From NCBI RefSeq assembly GCF_000835495.1, contig NW_015622542.1, forward strand, positions 6,943,936 through 7,007,935: 64,000 nt of DNA, given 5' to 3'. Shown here one piece after another: positions 11,824 through 24,317 of the stretch. This stretch comes from Cladophialophora immunda (Eukaryota; Ascomycota; Eurotiomycetes; Chaetothyriales; Herpotrichiellaceae). Positions within the stretch are counted from its first letter, which is position 1. Each line of letters opens with the position of its first letter. The notes beneath the pieces were generated by a model. That model had not been told where the DNA came from. It made no database searches and saw nothing but the letters and a program-made list of their open reading frames with translations. The position numbers were made by a program, and so were the translations under genes.

Positions 11824-14800
11824 TCGAGCGAAGGGAGAGAGTGTTCCCCAGGAAGATGATCGCTTATCGTGGGGTGAACCATCCACTTAGTACTTAGTTG
11901 ACCGATGGCGGCGTGACGCATGCAGCAGGAGCGTCGGGCCTGGGGTCGGAAAGGCGCAGATTGGAGTAGAAAGCGGATTGGCGATAACAGAGCTGTAGCG
12001 TGGGAGCAGAGGAGGAAAGGGTGGTGTGGTAGGTGGTGAGGTCAGGGAAATGGTGTGGTCAGAGAATTGAGTAGTTTGGGGGGGGGGAGAGTGGGAAAAA
12101 GAGGAGAAGAAACGAGGAGGCCCGGGGTGGACGGCGTTTTGTCAGGTATGCAGGAGTAGATTTGGGATGAGAGATGAGCCGGATCCGTGTGTTGGAGAAA
12201 ATAGATGGTTCAGGTAGCTGAAATGATGAGTCGAGCGTCGAGAAATGAGGATGAGGAAATTACCCGGCACTGCGGACGTGGAAAAACTGGAGACCGGGGG
12301 GACCAGGGGTTGGATGACGGGGGGGTGGTGGAAGGTTTGGGTGTGTGTGCGAGTGTGTGATGGTGGTTGTCGTGATTTTTTTTTTCTCTCAGGCTCTGAC
12401 CGAAGGAGGCAGAAACTGGAGGAGGCGAAGGTTTCTTTAACTCCCTTGCTGAGTTATTACCCTCCGTAGGAATGTGGGAGGGATACTTGGTACGAATCGT
12501 AGTGCTGAGTGGGTGCAAATCGAGGGCGCCAGTAGCCTGTGCGAGGAGCAGTTTGCTTCGGTCGGGGTTGGCCTGTGTGCGTGGTTGTATGTAACCGTGG
12601 GTGAGGTAAAAGTCGCGAGGCGGGCTTTGTAACTGTGGGACGAGGAATGATGGGGGGGAGGGATGACCCTCTCTCGTTAAGGGCGAGAGGGCGAGAGGGC
12701 CAGAGTGCCAGGCAACAAGGCAAGGCACGGACGGCACTTTGTTGGCCCTCTGATCTGGGACTGTGATGAAAAATAGTTTCAAAAGACAAATGGAGTGACC
12801 ATGGTGGGCTCCCTGCCGCTTAGCGCCGATTTCTTATCAGGCCACGGCAATCACGCAGAGCCTTGGAAAGCCAAAAAAAAAAATCGACAGGAAGGCCACG
12901 TCTCAGGAGAAGAGCGCCCGAGGGGAGGGACGAGACAGCTGCATTGATTGCTGATAGGAGGGGATCAAGTGCCCGCCCAAGGGTTACTTTTGGTGCCGAC
13001 CAAATAATCAATCATGTGTCGGCCCTTTTCTTCTCTCGTCCCTGGGGCTAATTGCTATGTGATAATGTGTCTCCCCTTACATAGGTAGGTACTCGGTATT
13101 CGTCGGTATGACATGGTGCCCTTCTGTTTTCACAATATCCCCCTGGCCCCCTTTACCTCCTGACTACCCTTCTCCCTGAACCTGGACAGAATGGGACAAT
13201 AGGGATGATGGTCGGGCCTTATGCGACGATGATCCGGGGAAGGACGCGCGGGTGAGCTGAAGCTGAAACTCGAGTAGCGAATGGACATGTTTGGGGGCCT
13301 GGAATTCAGCAAGGCCCCCTCGCGGAAGATGACATGGCAGGTTCAGTCCTTGGGGGCAGGATCAATGCCCGGGGGAGGCCCGGCCAAACGCTGGACGTGC
13401 GAGGGTTTCGGACTCTCGGGCTGGTTTGCGTTCCCCCGAAATACGGAGATGGCAGTGGGTTAGAGTTGGGCTCTTCGGCATGACTTTTTCTGGGGGAAGT
13501 CATATTCCGGTATCGAACCGGTTGATCTCTCGTGCCTTTTCTCTTTCTGGCGGCCCGGCGAGATTTGATGTCACCTTTCAGGCTCACTCTGGTCCTCGCC
13601 GCCTATTTCCTGACCCAGCAGTCTGAGGCATGCCTCCCAGGGAAAGAATCAAGGATACTGTTTCATCCTGGTACGGCGTGACGCTCCGTATTGGGGAAAA
13701 ATGATGGGGAAGCACACAAGTACCATGCCACATGAGATTGGCGCAGAGTGACAAGGGCTCATCCGAGGCACTCGGAACCCGGGTCGGTCTGACAGAAAGA
13801 ATTCAAGAACATCCCGCCCAACGATAAAAACTCGGAACCTGTTGGAAGGAGATTCCGGACGAGTGACATGGACCATCGGGAATGTTGGACGTGGTCCTGT
13901 GTACTCTCAATCGGAATAATGAGTGCGAAGCCGATTCACAAACAGCCCTCCGCGGTACGCGAATATCGGGCACTGCGAAACTCTGTGTGCTGGTCCATGA
14001 GCACTTTCCTGAAACCCCCCTCCATAATTCCATCTGGCCAACACTCATCTCTCCCTACACTCTATCTATCGGCCCTGAAGGACGGCGTCACTGCCGTTTT
14101 CCATGTTAGCCCCGAGTCGCCACCACAGAGTCACCTCTGCAAACACACTCGTAGGTACACTACAGTAATCACCCAGTGCCGAAAAGGCCAGAAGTCAATA
14201 ATGCCGTGGGCACCTGGTGCTGACCGACTCAGTGACCTAAACCGTCTATCAATGGCGCAATCCGAACCAGACCTCGGCGGTACCGTCGGAGCTAGCTGCC
14301 CACAGCCTACTAGGCTATAGGGCCACTTCCGGAATCCCTAGTCTGGTGAAGCCATGGAACGCGTCAGAACGCCCCAGAAGGGGTTCCGAGTCGCGGAGGC
14401 CTTGCTATCAGCAATCTTTCTGGGGCAGCTGTGGCTTGACTCAGAAGGAGCAGTGCCGCCTCGTCGAAAACTACCCTCTGAGGCGCATCCCACCATCACC
14501 TCAGCTTTCAGGCACAAGCAAAATTTCGGTTACTCGTTCACTGTCCACTAGGCTTCACCGGCCGAGCGGGGTGGGTTTACGAAGGACTCCTGGTGGATTC
14601 TTTCCACTGTCTCGGGGGCTTGGTGCTTTCGGCGACATGTGGCGGGTCACCTTGGGGGGAGCTCACCACTGTCCCAGGCTTCTGCTATCACCTGCAGGGG
14701 ATGATGATTTCACCTCGGGGGGAATGGGGCGGATTAAGAAGGCATGGCTCCTGGCGAAATTCAGTGGCCAAACTCAGCCCGACCAGGAATTTGTGGCTGA

Positions 14801-17800
14801 ATCTCGGCCTTATCACCCCGGTTCCACGAGATACGGAGTACGTACCGATGGCTCCCCCCCCCAGCAAGGCATGGCACATGCAACGAACCCCAGTACAGTC
14901 TTCAACATTGTCGTGAGGGCGTGGCTCTTTTGCTTCCTTTCCAAAACTATCTAGAGTCAGGCCTAGGAGCCGGATAGCCGACTGCGAGGCATGGCAGAGT
15001 TTAAACGAAAACGAGGGAGACAAAAGGCACTTTGGCAGAATTCCCCACGGAAAATAATCGACGACCTACGGCGGATTTTCGCTCCTTCGATCACGTCCCC
15101 ACATATGTCAATAGGGCCGGAGCGGGTTGCTGAAGTAGGATTCAACGACTTTCTCACCATGGCCATCCATCAGGCAGCAACTCTCCATTTTCAGCTGTGA
15201 ATCATGTCTTCCAAGACTCCAACATCTGGCATGATAGCTCTTTTTCTTTTTTTTTTCTTTCCCGACGGCGGAACACAGCCAACAAGCCGGTTGATACATT
15301 GCATCCAAAGAACAAAAACGGGCGCAGAAAATTAATCGTAGATGGCCCTGTTCCATCCCACGCGTTCCCGGCTCCATATTTTACCAGATACAGGTACGCC
15401 GTAGATATCTGCGTATCGCCCAGGAATCGATACCCCGTGCGTCTGTGATTCGACCAGATGGATTCGCCCAATAAATTGGTGAGAGATGCACCGCCAGAAG
15501 GACCCGAAAAGCATGTGGGTTGAGGTGCCACGGCATATTCCCACTTCTCCACAAATCTCTTTAAGCGTCGATGGCGAAGCAACAAAGCAACGTAACCCAG
15601 AATATTGCTCCTTCTCACACATGGTCGCGTCACAGTGATGCCAACAGGGTTCTGGAGTTCACACAGCTGCATGGGATATCGGTGCAGTCCGAGGCGAGTG
15701 GCACGCGATGCAGCAATAGCATGTCCAAGTCGAACAACGAATCCCGTCCATCCCCACTCCTAGCCTGTGTCGAAACCAAGTGATGCTTATCAAGATCGCT
15801 TGTACGCTGATGCAAATATCGAGCTTTCTGCTGGCGATCCTCAGACGGAGTACCTTTCCTGTAAAGTTGTGGAAGTTGCCCCCCTTTTCGACGTCACGAC
15901 GACGGTGTCGAGTGCAATTAAGCGCCCCTTAGGTGTTCAGCATGGCGTGCCTAGTACCTTGGTCATCTCGATGGTTGTGGTCGGTACAGTCACCCGGCTT
16001 ATCTGGCGGATTGGTAGACATGCATCCAGCGAAAAGAGAAACATGAACCTTGCAGTAAGTGACGAAGACAGCGTTGCGGGCTTGTCTCGAAGAGTGTCAC
16101 GGGCATTAATCCAAGGTAATACTAATACATGGAGTGATCTGACTGTGCTGCCCGTACCCCACCGATGGGGACAGGTCGGAGAAGAGCACGACTCTCACAT
16201 CCTCAGCTGTGATTTCAGCCTGATTCTGGCCGCCGGATTTCGCTGCGGAGAGCTCTTGCATGCTGAGGTCTGAGGTCGACGAGCCTGGCGGTCAGCTCCA
16301 GCTGGGATATCTTTCTTGGCTCGACCCGGGTGCGTTCTATTAAATTGGTTTTGAAAACGAATGCGATTTGACGGAACGGAGAGAAGGATCGGCATGTCTG
16401 GCATTCTATCAGTTCTTCGTCTTGGCCATTCTCGCAGGGCACCGAATTCGAGGACGCTACGCACACAGGTATTGAAGAGTTGGAACAGCATTCCATTCGT
16501 CTACCACCAAAGATGAGCGCACATGCCTTTGGGTCGGCTTGGCTTCAAGAAAGACCAAATTTCCGGTCTTCTCGGTTGATGGTAGTGTGCAGCCACGAGT
16601 CGCTTACCTAGAGGCTATAGCCACACCCCTACGGTTGCCGATATTGATACTTCCAGATTGGTGACATTGTTATGGGTCGTACGGAGCATTCAAACCAGAC
16701 GGATCTCACCACGCTCTGTCGGATGTTGAAACGATCTCCAGCGACATGGCATATCAGCTTCGGAGTGTGCCACAAATGCGGGCGTTGCCCGCTATCTACA
16801 TTGCACAGTCATTCATTCATACATCTCAACCCGGCGAGCGACTGACTCAACGGTTTTCTGTCAGAGCCTGCGTCGATTCTTCCCCCCTTGGTGCACCCGC
16901 GAACTTCTCAAAAAAGTCAATCACATGTCAGGCTGTGAACTCTAAGCCGGGCTGGACCTATTCCAATTGAATTGGACGATGTAGAGACCGGTCTCGATCA
17001 AGTTCTGGTGTTCGCTTTGGTCACCTCTCGGGGCAAAGCCGCGTCTGGAGAGTTACCCACGACACCGTCGCCATCAGCAGTGGAGCGATATGCGTCAAGT
17101 TTCATCAGCTACTGACTCTGACAGACCGCGTCGTATTGGCTACCCCTTGTCATCTCGGGACTTTTCCTTGCAGAAAGCTTCGGTCCAATTCAAAGGCGAA
17201 AAGGAACTGGGCAAAAAAAATTCGCTCGGGTAGCTTATACCGGGTGTGATCGATTTGATAATCGGGATCTCCTGCTGGGGGGGCATTTCCGTGGACCCCT
17301 TAGTCCAACGGATTGATGGGCGCAGCTCTTGGCGAATTCGCATGGCGTCCAGGCTTGTACAAGCCTGCAGGGGCTCATTGCGTGTGATAGGGAATGAGAA
17401 ATCATATGCGATTCTCGGACTCAAGGAACATCTGGAATGGGCAAAAATTTTAGGTTTCGAAGAAATTTCTTTCACATGGGGCGGCATTTCTTCGGGCCAG
17501 CGCAATCTCACTGTCAGCTGCAGAAATCCGAAACTGCCATGTGCGCTGCAGATTCCACTTGACGTCAGGGACCGAGTATGTGCGATCCACTTCCACATGT
17601 GCTTCGGGCGAGCGTGTCCGTCTTTTCGTTGATGGATGCCTGATGAACACTCGAGCTGGCGACGGCGGCGGCGTCACAGTGCTCAACAGATTCATCCCAG
17701 AAGAAAATTTCTGCCCACGACTGATATCGCAGCGGCGAGGCGATTCTGATCAAACAACTTTTGAGTCCACTGGGTGGAGAGTGGAGTTCTCAACAGTCGA

Positions 17801-18901
17801 GATTTGAAAGATCTGAGTGTTTCTACCTTTGACTCACCCATTTCCTAAAGTTGAAGGGAGGCATTCCCCTGATCTCGATATTCTGGCCTGCCTGTTCGCG
17901 AATGGCTGCTCAAAACCCATTGCTATGCAACAAGAGGACGGAACGAGTTTCGTCATGAAATATCGCAGTTGACATCGTTTGATGCATGGGTGTATGAAAG
18001 CGAGCAGAGATTTCCAATCCATCAATTATCATTCCTGAATCTGAGTGGACGTGACTTGTTTCTAGTGACTGGCACTTGGGAATGTTGTGAGATCCAGTGC
18101 GAGGACCACCCCAGAAACTCGACATGAAAACACGCCATAAAAATAGGAGGAGGAAGAAAAAATGAAGGGAAAGAGTTGATTAACGTGCTGCTTCAGTTGT
18201 CGGATCCGACTCCGGCAGACTCGGGAGCAATGTTCATGGGACTTGGGTCCGGTTCGCCGTGATAGCTAGTGCCTGAAACAGGTGTGTTTCTTCAATCCTG
18301 TTCTCGTGAAGATATCGGTGCTCGAATTTCCTGCACCACCTTTGCCGTCTATAACATGGCTTGAAAAGACGAGGCGAGGTAAGTTACTATACCTGCGCAA
18401 AAGACACATGGTAGAACAGAGCGCATATATACAAGTAGGTACATAGCAACTCCGACATTTGCCACTCGAGGGCCCCAGCAGCAATAAGAGTTCCAATATG
18501 CAGGAACAGGCCTTGCGACGAAAGTTGGAAGTTCTCGCTCCGCCGTCCTCTGGCTGCAAGGCTCTCACGGCTTTCTGTCATGCCACTGCCAAGAACGAAA
18601 CGCGGGAGCGGGTGCTGCCGTTGCCGCTCTCCATTTTGGGCAAACGGGCAGGGGCGCCTATGACGTACCATTCAGCCGTCTATTTTCGCCTGCGCGTTGT
18701 CCCTGAGCTGGCCTCGCTGGATTCATCGCTGAGGTTGCGAGCAGCGGCCGCCACTACACGACCAATGTCCTGCTTTCTCGAGACATTATTACTCTGATGA
18801 GCGAGAATCTTATTCTATGCGTTCCATGAAGGGACTTGATACAGTTCCTCTCAGCCGTCCTACCTTCTCATGCTGTGTCAGAAATTTTGTTGCCGAACAC
18901 G
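11824..18901. other. 7.1-kb gene-poor region upstream of creA and sap30
   Basis: It holds the creA promoter on the right of that gene and the sap30 promoter at its far end. The first kilobase above creA is pyrimidine-rich on the minus strand, compatible with a long 5' leader. From about 13 to 18.8 kb I find only short frames in all six readings; several of the longest start at GTG rather than ATG and none carries a known motif. A poly-T/C tract lies at about 15239-15261. No tRNA was found: a B-box-like string near 13510 lacks the other arms. No transposon remnant is evident by eye. Confidence 0.55.
11846..12299. promoter_or_regulatory. Cluster of CreA-type SYGGRG sites just upstream of creA
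   Basis: Five matches to the known CreA consensus SYGGRG: CTGGGG (minus) at 11846-11851, GTGGGG at 11869-11874, CTGGGG at 11940-11945, CCGGGG at 12122-12127 and CCGGGG at 12294-12299. All fall within 480 bp of the creA ATG, alongside a G10 run at 12078-12087 that makes a C-rich tract on the coding strand. Autoregulation of creA is described in Aspergillus; binding here is inferred. The local G-richness raises chance matches. Confidence 0.45.
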
Positions 18902-19870
18902 ATGCCACCTGCTCGAGGACGAAATGTCGATGACTCGAGATCGGAGACGTCAAGTACCATTACAAACCAGAAAGAGAGATTTGGTCTAGGGCCAACCAGC
19001 GGCTCGGGCATCTCCAAGGGGAAGCGATTCGCCTCAGGACTTAACGTTCCCAACGCAGGGAACAAAGCCCCGGTGAATGGGAATGGCACTACTCAGCCCT
19101 CTGCCACGCCCGCAGCTACAGAAGGAGACAAAGACCCAAACCTTCCTCGAGTATGTTGTATCCAGCCAGAAACTTCTCAAAGGCAGGGATAGAGTGTAGC
19201 TAACGACCCTGTGACCTGCCAACAGACCGAATGGACAACAATGTCAGTGCCTATTCTCCGTTCCTACCGCATTGCGCATCGTCTACATGTTCCTGCAGCA
19301 TTCAACTACCCACACGCCGAAGTCACTTATAAATCCTGCGAACTCGCTCTCCGCGCTCCATCAGCGGTCCACTATAGACGAAAACTGCATGAGCAGCAAC
19401 TTCAACGACGCAAACAACGTCAATTGCAGCAGACAAGTGGAACGGGCAAAAACAATAACTCCAAAGACAGAGACAAAGAGAAGGGCAAATCAAAAGAGAC
19501 AGCAAATACTGACAACCCCTCCACTGCACAAACGGGCGACACTAGCGAAGTCACCTCAAGCCAGGGCCAGGCTCATCGCACACCCACTTCTCCGTCCTCC
19601 TCGTCCTCCACCACATCAAACCTCGGTCCTCGTGAGCCTGCCTCAAATCTCGCCAGCGCCGTGCGCAAACATTTCAACGCGCAACAGCTAAACGAAGCCG
19701 ACACATTAGCACGCTTTATCTACGTGGTGCAGCAGAATGGGAGGCAGGTGAGGACAGAAGGATCCGAGGGCGATGGGAGAGGGTCTTGGATGGGAAGTCA
19801 AGGCAGGGCTGCGAGAAAGAGTGATGCGCCATGGGGAGATGTCGGGTTTAGGCTCAGATTTCGACCGTGA
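18902..19870 (+). CDS. sap30: SAP30-like subunit of the Rpd3L/Sin3 histone deacetylase complex
   Basis: 297 aa from two exons (18902-19150 and 19226-19870); the 75-nt intron runs from GTATGT to CAACAG in phase 0. Sap30 links Sin3 to the Rpd3 deacetylase. After a disordered basic N-terminus starting MPPARGRNVDDSRSETSS, exon 2 opens with TEWTTMSVPILRSYRIAHRL, the start of the fungal Sap30 C-terminal domain. It then has a low-complexity insert and ends with the conserved helix LASAVRKHFNAQQLNEADTL and the terminal motif FRLRFRP. An extra stretch (about 19748-19819) sits between NGRQ and FRLRFRP, which are nearly adjacent in other fungal Sap30 proteins as I remember them. An upstream in-frame ATG at 18836 is possible, but MPPA matches homologues better. 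Confidence 0.85.
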
Positions 19871-22800
19871 CGGCTTAGGAATGCAAGATATGATATGGAT
19901 TATCCACAAAGGCGAGGGCGGATCAAGGGTATGAACAGGCAACGTGGGATTATCTTGTATAGTATACTCCCTGAGGAGATCTCCTTTGGATGGGAGCAAT
20001 AATGGTATTGAAAGCAGTTTCACCAAATATTCGCCCGGGTGCGCACCCTTTCAGGGGGGGGGTTGGAGGCTAGAGGTGTACTGGTAGGTGAGGACTGGTG
20101 CCGAATCCACCATGCCGACATGTAATTTACCCATCTGAACTATAGAAGCGAATCTCACCAGCGACATCTTTTTCTCCCTCCAAGATCAAGCTTGATCCTA
20201 CGCATGTTGCTCCGACTCCGAAGCCCTCGCTCTCCCCGCCAGGGCTAGTGTCTATTGTGTGAAAAACAAGGGAACAGAGCCAAGACAGTGGATGGAGAGT
20301 GAATAGACCAAGGGATGAGCATTCATTCTCGTCCTCTCGCAAGTCAAAATCCCTTGTGCAATGAGAAAGCCTCAACAGCGTCAAACGACAATCTCGATGT
20401 GGATGCAGAGGGTAGTCCTCCAACAACCCGTACTTCCAGCCTATGGCAGTGGAGTCAGTTCTCTCCTAGCCTTTGACAACGTTTTCGTGCCAGCCAGGTA
20501 GTGCAAAAATTCCTTTTCCTCCAAGGGCCCTAATTGAGTTAAGGGAAGACCACATGCTGGGAGAAATGCGGATGGCGGGCGAACAAAGAAAGAGCAAACC
20601 TGGAAGGCATGCTGAGCGTTCATCACAGTAGGAATCCACTGTCCGTTGGACCCGAGCGCATGGTTTAGCGAAGACATAATGCCGGCGTCGATGCTGTCCT
20701 CTCTCATGACGCACATCCAATGCGAATGACGCCAATGTCAGCCGCAGAATTAGCCGTGCAAATGCTTTCCAGTCGGTCTAGACGACCAAGTTCTTTCCTC
20801 GTGTACAACCCCGACTCGTTTTTGGCAGCCATCCCGGTGAGATTCGAGCGGACGTCGAGAACGAAGTCCGCTAAATAGGATGAGCTGATGGACTGGAAAC
20901 TCAAATTGTCCGGGAACGGAGACATCGTGACACTTGTAAATTAGCAGTAGTCCCCCATAGGGTTGTCGTCCAAGAATGGAACTTGCGCCCTCGAGCATCC
21001 CAGCTGAGTCCCGGAGCCCGAAGACCCTCGACCCTGAGGCAGAGTGCCTGCGTCGTTGTAACCTAGGTATGGTCAGTTCGCCGAGACGAAAGCAGAGATA
21101 TCCGAGCTGGCTGGACTCGCGGAATCGAGAGGATCTTTGATCAGAACGTCCAGCTTCATGAAGAAAATGCAGAAACCAATGGAACAGCGAATCCCATTCG
21201 AAGCTTTGGTGGAGCTATGTGTCCCCAACCACTCCTCGTGATCTCCCTGCAGCCCACGCATATCATGCAGACTACTCTGATCACGGGGATCTGTTGCCCA
21301 GCTGCATTTCACGGACGCTCTGTCACCGAGATGTGAAAGCTTGGGTGGCATCCTCCTGGAATGGGGGAAGAGGTCTGACCCTGGTACCTTCTGTTGGATG
21401 AGGTTGAAACTTTGGGCACATTCGAGGATGAAGGTCCTCGAACGTAGCCGACCAATATCGCCACAAGACACTTGATCGAGGTTCCAAATTCAAATTGGCC
21501 ACAGAGATGTAACAGCCGCTCACCAGTTTGGACCGGGTCAATGGACATTCATGTTTGGTAATAGACGAGATGACAGGATGAGATTGGGCAGCATCTCACG
21601 GCTTGCGTACCTCATGCGAAAGCTCCATCTCAATCTGGGCGTCACGCTTCCCACTTTCCGATATACGCGTAGGGCCACGAAGCATATGAAGGAGCTGGAT
21701 GCGGCTTGCACCGGAGCATTAGGACCATGGTCAGCCCACGTCAACGGGGACAAAGCAAGGCAGGTAGGGGGAATGGGCGGTGTGTATCATGGGCCAGAGC
21801 AGCCCGAAGTGTGACACAGACAAAAATGCCACCAGAGTCCGGTGACCTCAATTTACGACTTATAATAACGTCTTGGGAACCTGAGGAGTGAGCATCCCAC
21901 CGATGATGGAACGGTCATGCGGAAGGTCAGTCGATGTCGAGACATTCTGGGCAGGGATGGCTTTGATCAGGACGGCCACGTCAATGATGGGTCCCAGATG
22001 AAGGAAAGTCAAAACAGTGAGTGCTTCACAGCGATTATGAGATCATGGCTCCGATGTCATCTCCGATGGAATTGCTTGACCAAGATGGTGAGAGCGAGTT
22101 GTGAGACCAAACGTCAACCCAAAGGGCGATATAGGAGCAGCAAGCGCCAATGGAAATTGAAACCATCAGGAAAATTGCAGCCCAACGACGAGGCGACAAA
22201 TTGGAGAAAAGAACATTGCCAGAAAATCTCTAAGTGGCCGAATGCAAAGCGTTGGATGCCTCCTGCACAATGTGCAGTAGCGGCAGGATTCGAGGAGTGG
22301 AAGCCTTCCAAAAGATGCATGTTTGGGCTTCCACCGCAGCTAGTGTGGGCGCTCCCTGGTTCTCAATCGCACAAAATAGGGTACCCGGTGCGCCGTCTTA
22401 GTTCATGTTCAACTGCACGCGTCGTTTGCCGCCCTCTTCTGGTCTACCAACTGGGGGCTGATTCAAGACCCAGAGGAGCCGTGGATCGGAGGAATCTGGA
22501 GAACCCAGAGCGTCAAGAGAAGAGGGTAGCTGGGAATGGCGTCAGGGGCAGGGAAGCATGAGGAGAGGCGTGGTGATGGTACAAACCAGAAAGGCAGCTG
22601 TGAGAGCTGGCATCCCCCTACCAGTAGGGCTGAAGACGGAAGGGAACATATAAAAACTCCGGGGTGGGAGGGCAGCAGGGGGACGAGGAGGTCTCAAAAC
22701 TGCTGGCTGGGTGTCTGCCTTACATCGCATAGCAGCTCGCGTAATTGCATTTTTGTAGAAATACGATCGAAGGCTTCCACGAGCAGGTTGAGTCGAAGCA

Positions 22801-24317
22801 CATTCGAGTCATTGATAGGCCTACTGAAGGGGTGGAATTGCAGCCTAGATGAGCCTCCAAAGCTACCGTCCGAGTTTGCGGATGCATCGAAGACTCACTC
22901 CGTGCAGGTTGCAGCCGTAGCGCCCAGGGATCATGATGGGTTCAATGCTCGAAGCGGTCCTAGTTGACCTTTGGGCCTTCGGGGGCACGGGGCAGCGGGC
23001 ATCCAGGGCAGCAGCCGTCGCCTATAGTGGTTGCCCTTTTAGCCTTCAGGCCCCATTGGCTGCTTCGCACTGATCCAACTCTTGCGTTGGCAGTTGTGTT
23101 GTGGCCGAACAGTGGCCCCCAGTCACCAGCCCACCCAGCCCCCCGTCTACCAACCCGCCCGTGCGCCCCCAAGCCCCGGAACGAGCCTGACCACAATGTC
23201 CGTCTTAGGAGGCTTGCGGCACACTGTACCCAGAATCCTCGCCGTTGGTTAGTTAAGTGATGCCTCTCAACCCATATACCGGCGTCCCAGTGTTGACAGC
23301 GGAGTTCAGCCCACACTGAGTCCAACCCATCTAATATCGCCTGCGCTCGAGAACAAAAGACGAGGGAGACTGCAAAGAGAAGGAAAAAAAAAAGAAAAGG
23401 AAGGATAGAAAACTTGCAGTGAGCCTGGTGACATCTCTTTCATTCTTCCACTTCTTCGTCTTCTATTCCTATCTCTCTCTCTTTTTCTGTCTTTTGGCCC
23501 TGGCCTTCTCCATACCTCGATAACCTCCTGCCTCCTGCTTCATGCAGCCGCACCACAACCAGCTTCGGCTGCTGTAGCCTACGCCTTGTGGCCTTGCTTA
23601 AGCGGTGAACCACGTTGAACCACCTTTTCGAAACCCGCCATAAAACCATCAAACCCGCTCCCAGCATCCTTGCCTCCTCAATTACCATTCCAACCGACTT
23701 CCTGTACTGCGGTACCCAGACAACAAGCGTGGGTCAGACGACGGCCGCCCTGACCAGTCCTGAGATCCATTCGATATACTCGGTCCGCACCTCAAGACCA
23801 CTCAGCTGCGGTGCTGCAGACCAAAACCCGACTCTCTCCTCCTGCACTCGTCCTTCATATCATCTGACAAGCCCACACTGCACAGCAGCAATATCCCACC
23901 CTCGTTCTTCTTGAAACATTGAGTCTCTTTGTAGCGCGGGCGGGCTCACCGGGTGCGATATTTTCCAAAACACCTGGTGCTCTGGTTTTCCTTCACCGCC
24001 TCCCCAAGGTTCTTCTACCTCCCGAGCCTCCGAAGTCTCCCACCTCTCGCACCCCGGTCGATGGCCCATCACCAATAACATCCACCGGTTTTCCGAATTC
24101 CCACCAAAACCTCTTCCATCTCTTCTGTACCACCGTCACACATCACACCTACGCAACGACACATACTGCCTGCACAACTTCAATGTCCGATTGCTGTTGG
24201 CCGAGTTCTCTACGCTGCTGTGCTGCCCGACTCGGCGGAGGCCGCTGATTCGATTGTGGAGGACGATTGTGCCCCTCACTCGTATCAGCGTCCTACTGGA
24301 AGGCAACCTCCGCCATA
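19871..24317. other. 4.4-kb region without a convincing gene; possible decayed gene on minus strand
   Basis: From about 20.1 to 21.75 kb the minus strand has a run of short frames with protein-like composition that switch frame without clear splice sites (for example a frame at 20441-20716 containing EEKEFLHYLAGTKTLS, and one at 20704-20925). This could be a degraded or many-exon gene, but I cannot name it or build a continuous model. From 21.9 to 23.3 kb there are only unsupported short frames. From 23.4 to 24.3 kb the plus strand is strongly pyrimidine-rich (23440-23500), typical of a promoter and 5' leader for the kinase-like gene. Confidence 0.45.

Noticed and set aside
12210..12782. 190-aa minus-strand frame upstream of creA
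   Set aside because: Low-complexity Pro/Ser/His run in a pyrimidine-rich leader; more likely 5' untranslated sequence.
13505..13525. tRNA B-box-like GGTTCGATACC on the minus strand
   Set aside because: The stem is only 4 bp and no acceptor, D or anticodon arm can be built around it.
15767..16273. 168-aa plus-strand frame with a hydrophobic segment in the creA-sap30 desert
   Set aside because: Starts at GTG, not ATG; no flanking exons or motif. Length is within chance for this GC content.
23615..24248. Two plus-strand frames of about 100 aa before the kinase-like gene
   Set aside because: Pyrimidine-rich leader sequence; residue composition follows nucleotide bias. At most upstream ORFs.
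24267..24317. Upstream ATG (24267) as the start of the kinase-like gene
   Set aside because: The 17 extra residues add nothing recognisable; the ATG at 24318 gives a more typical N-terminus. It cannot be fully excluded.
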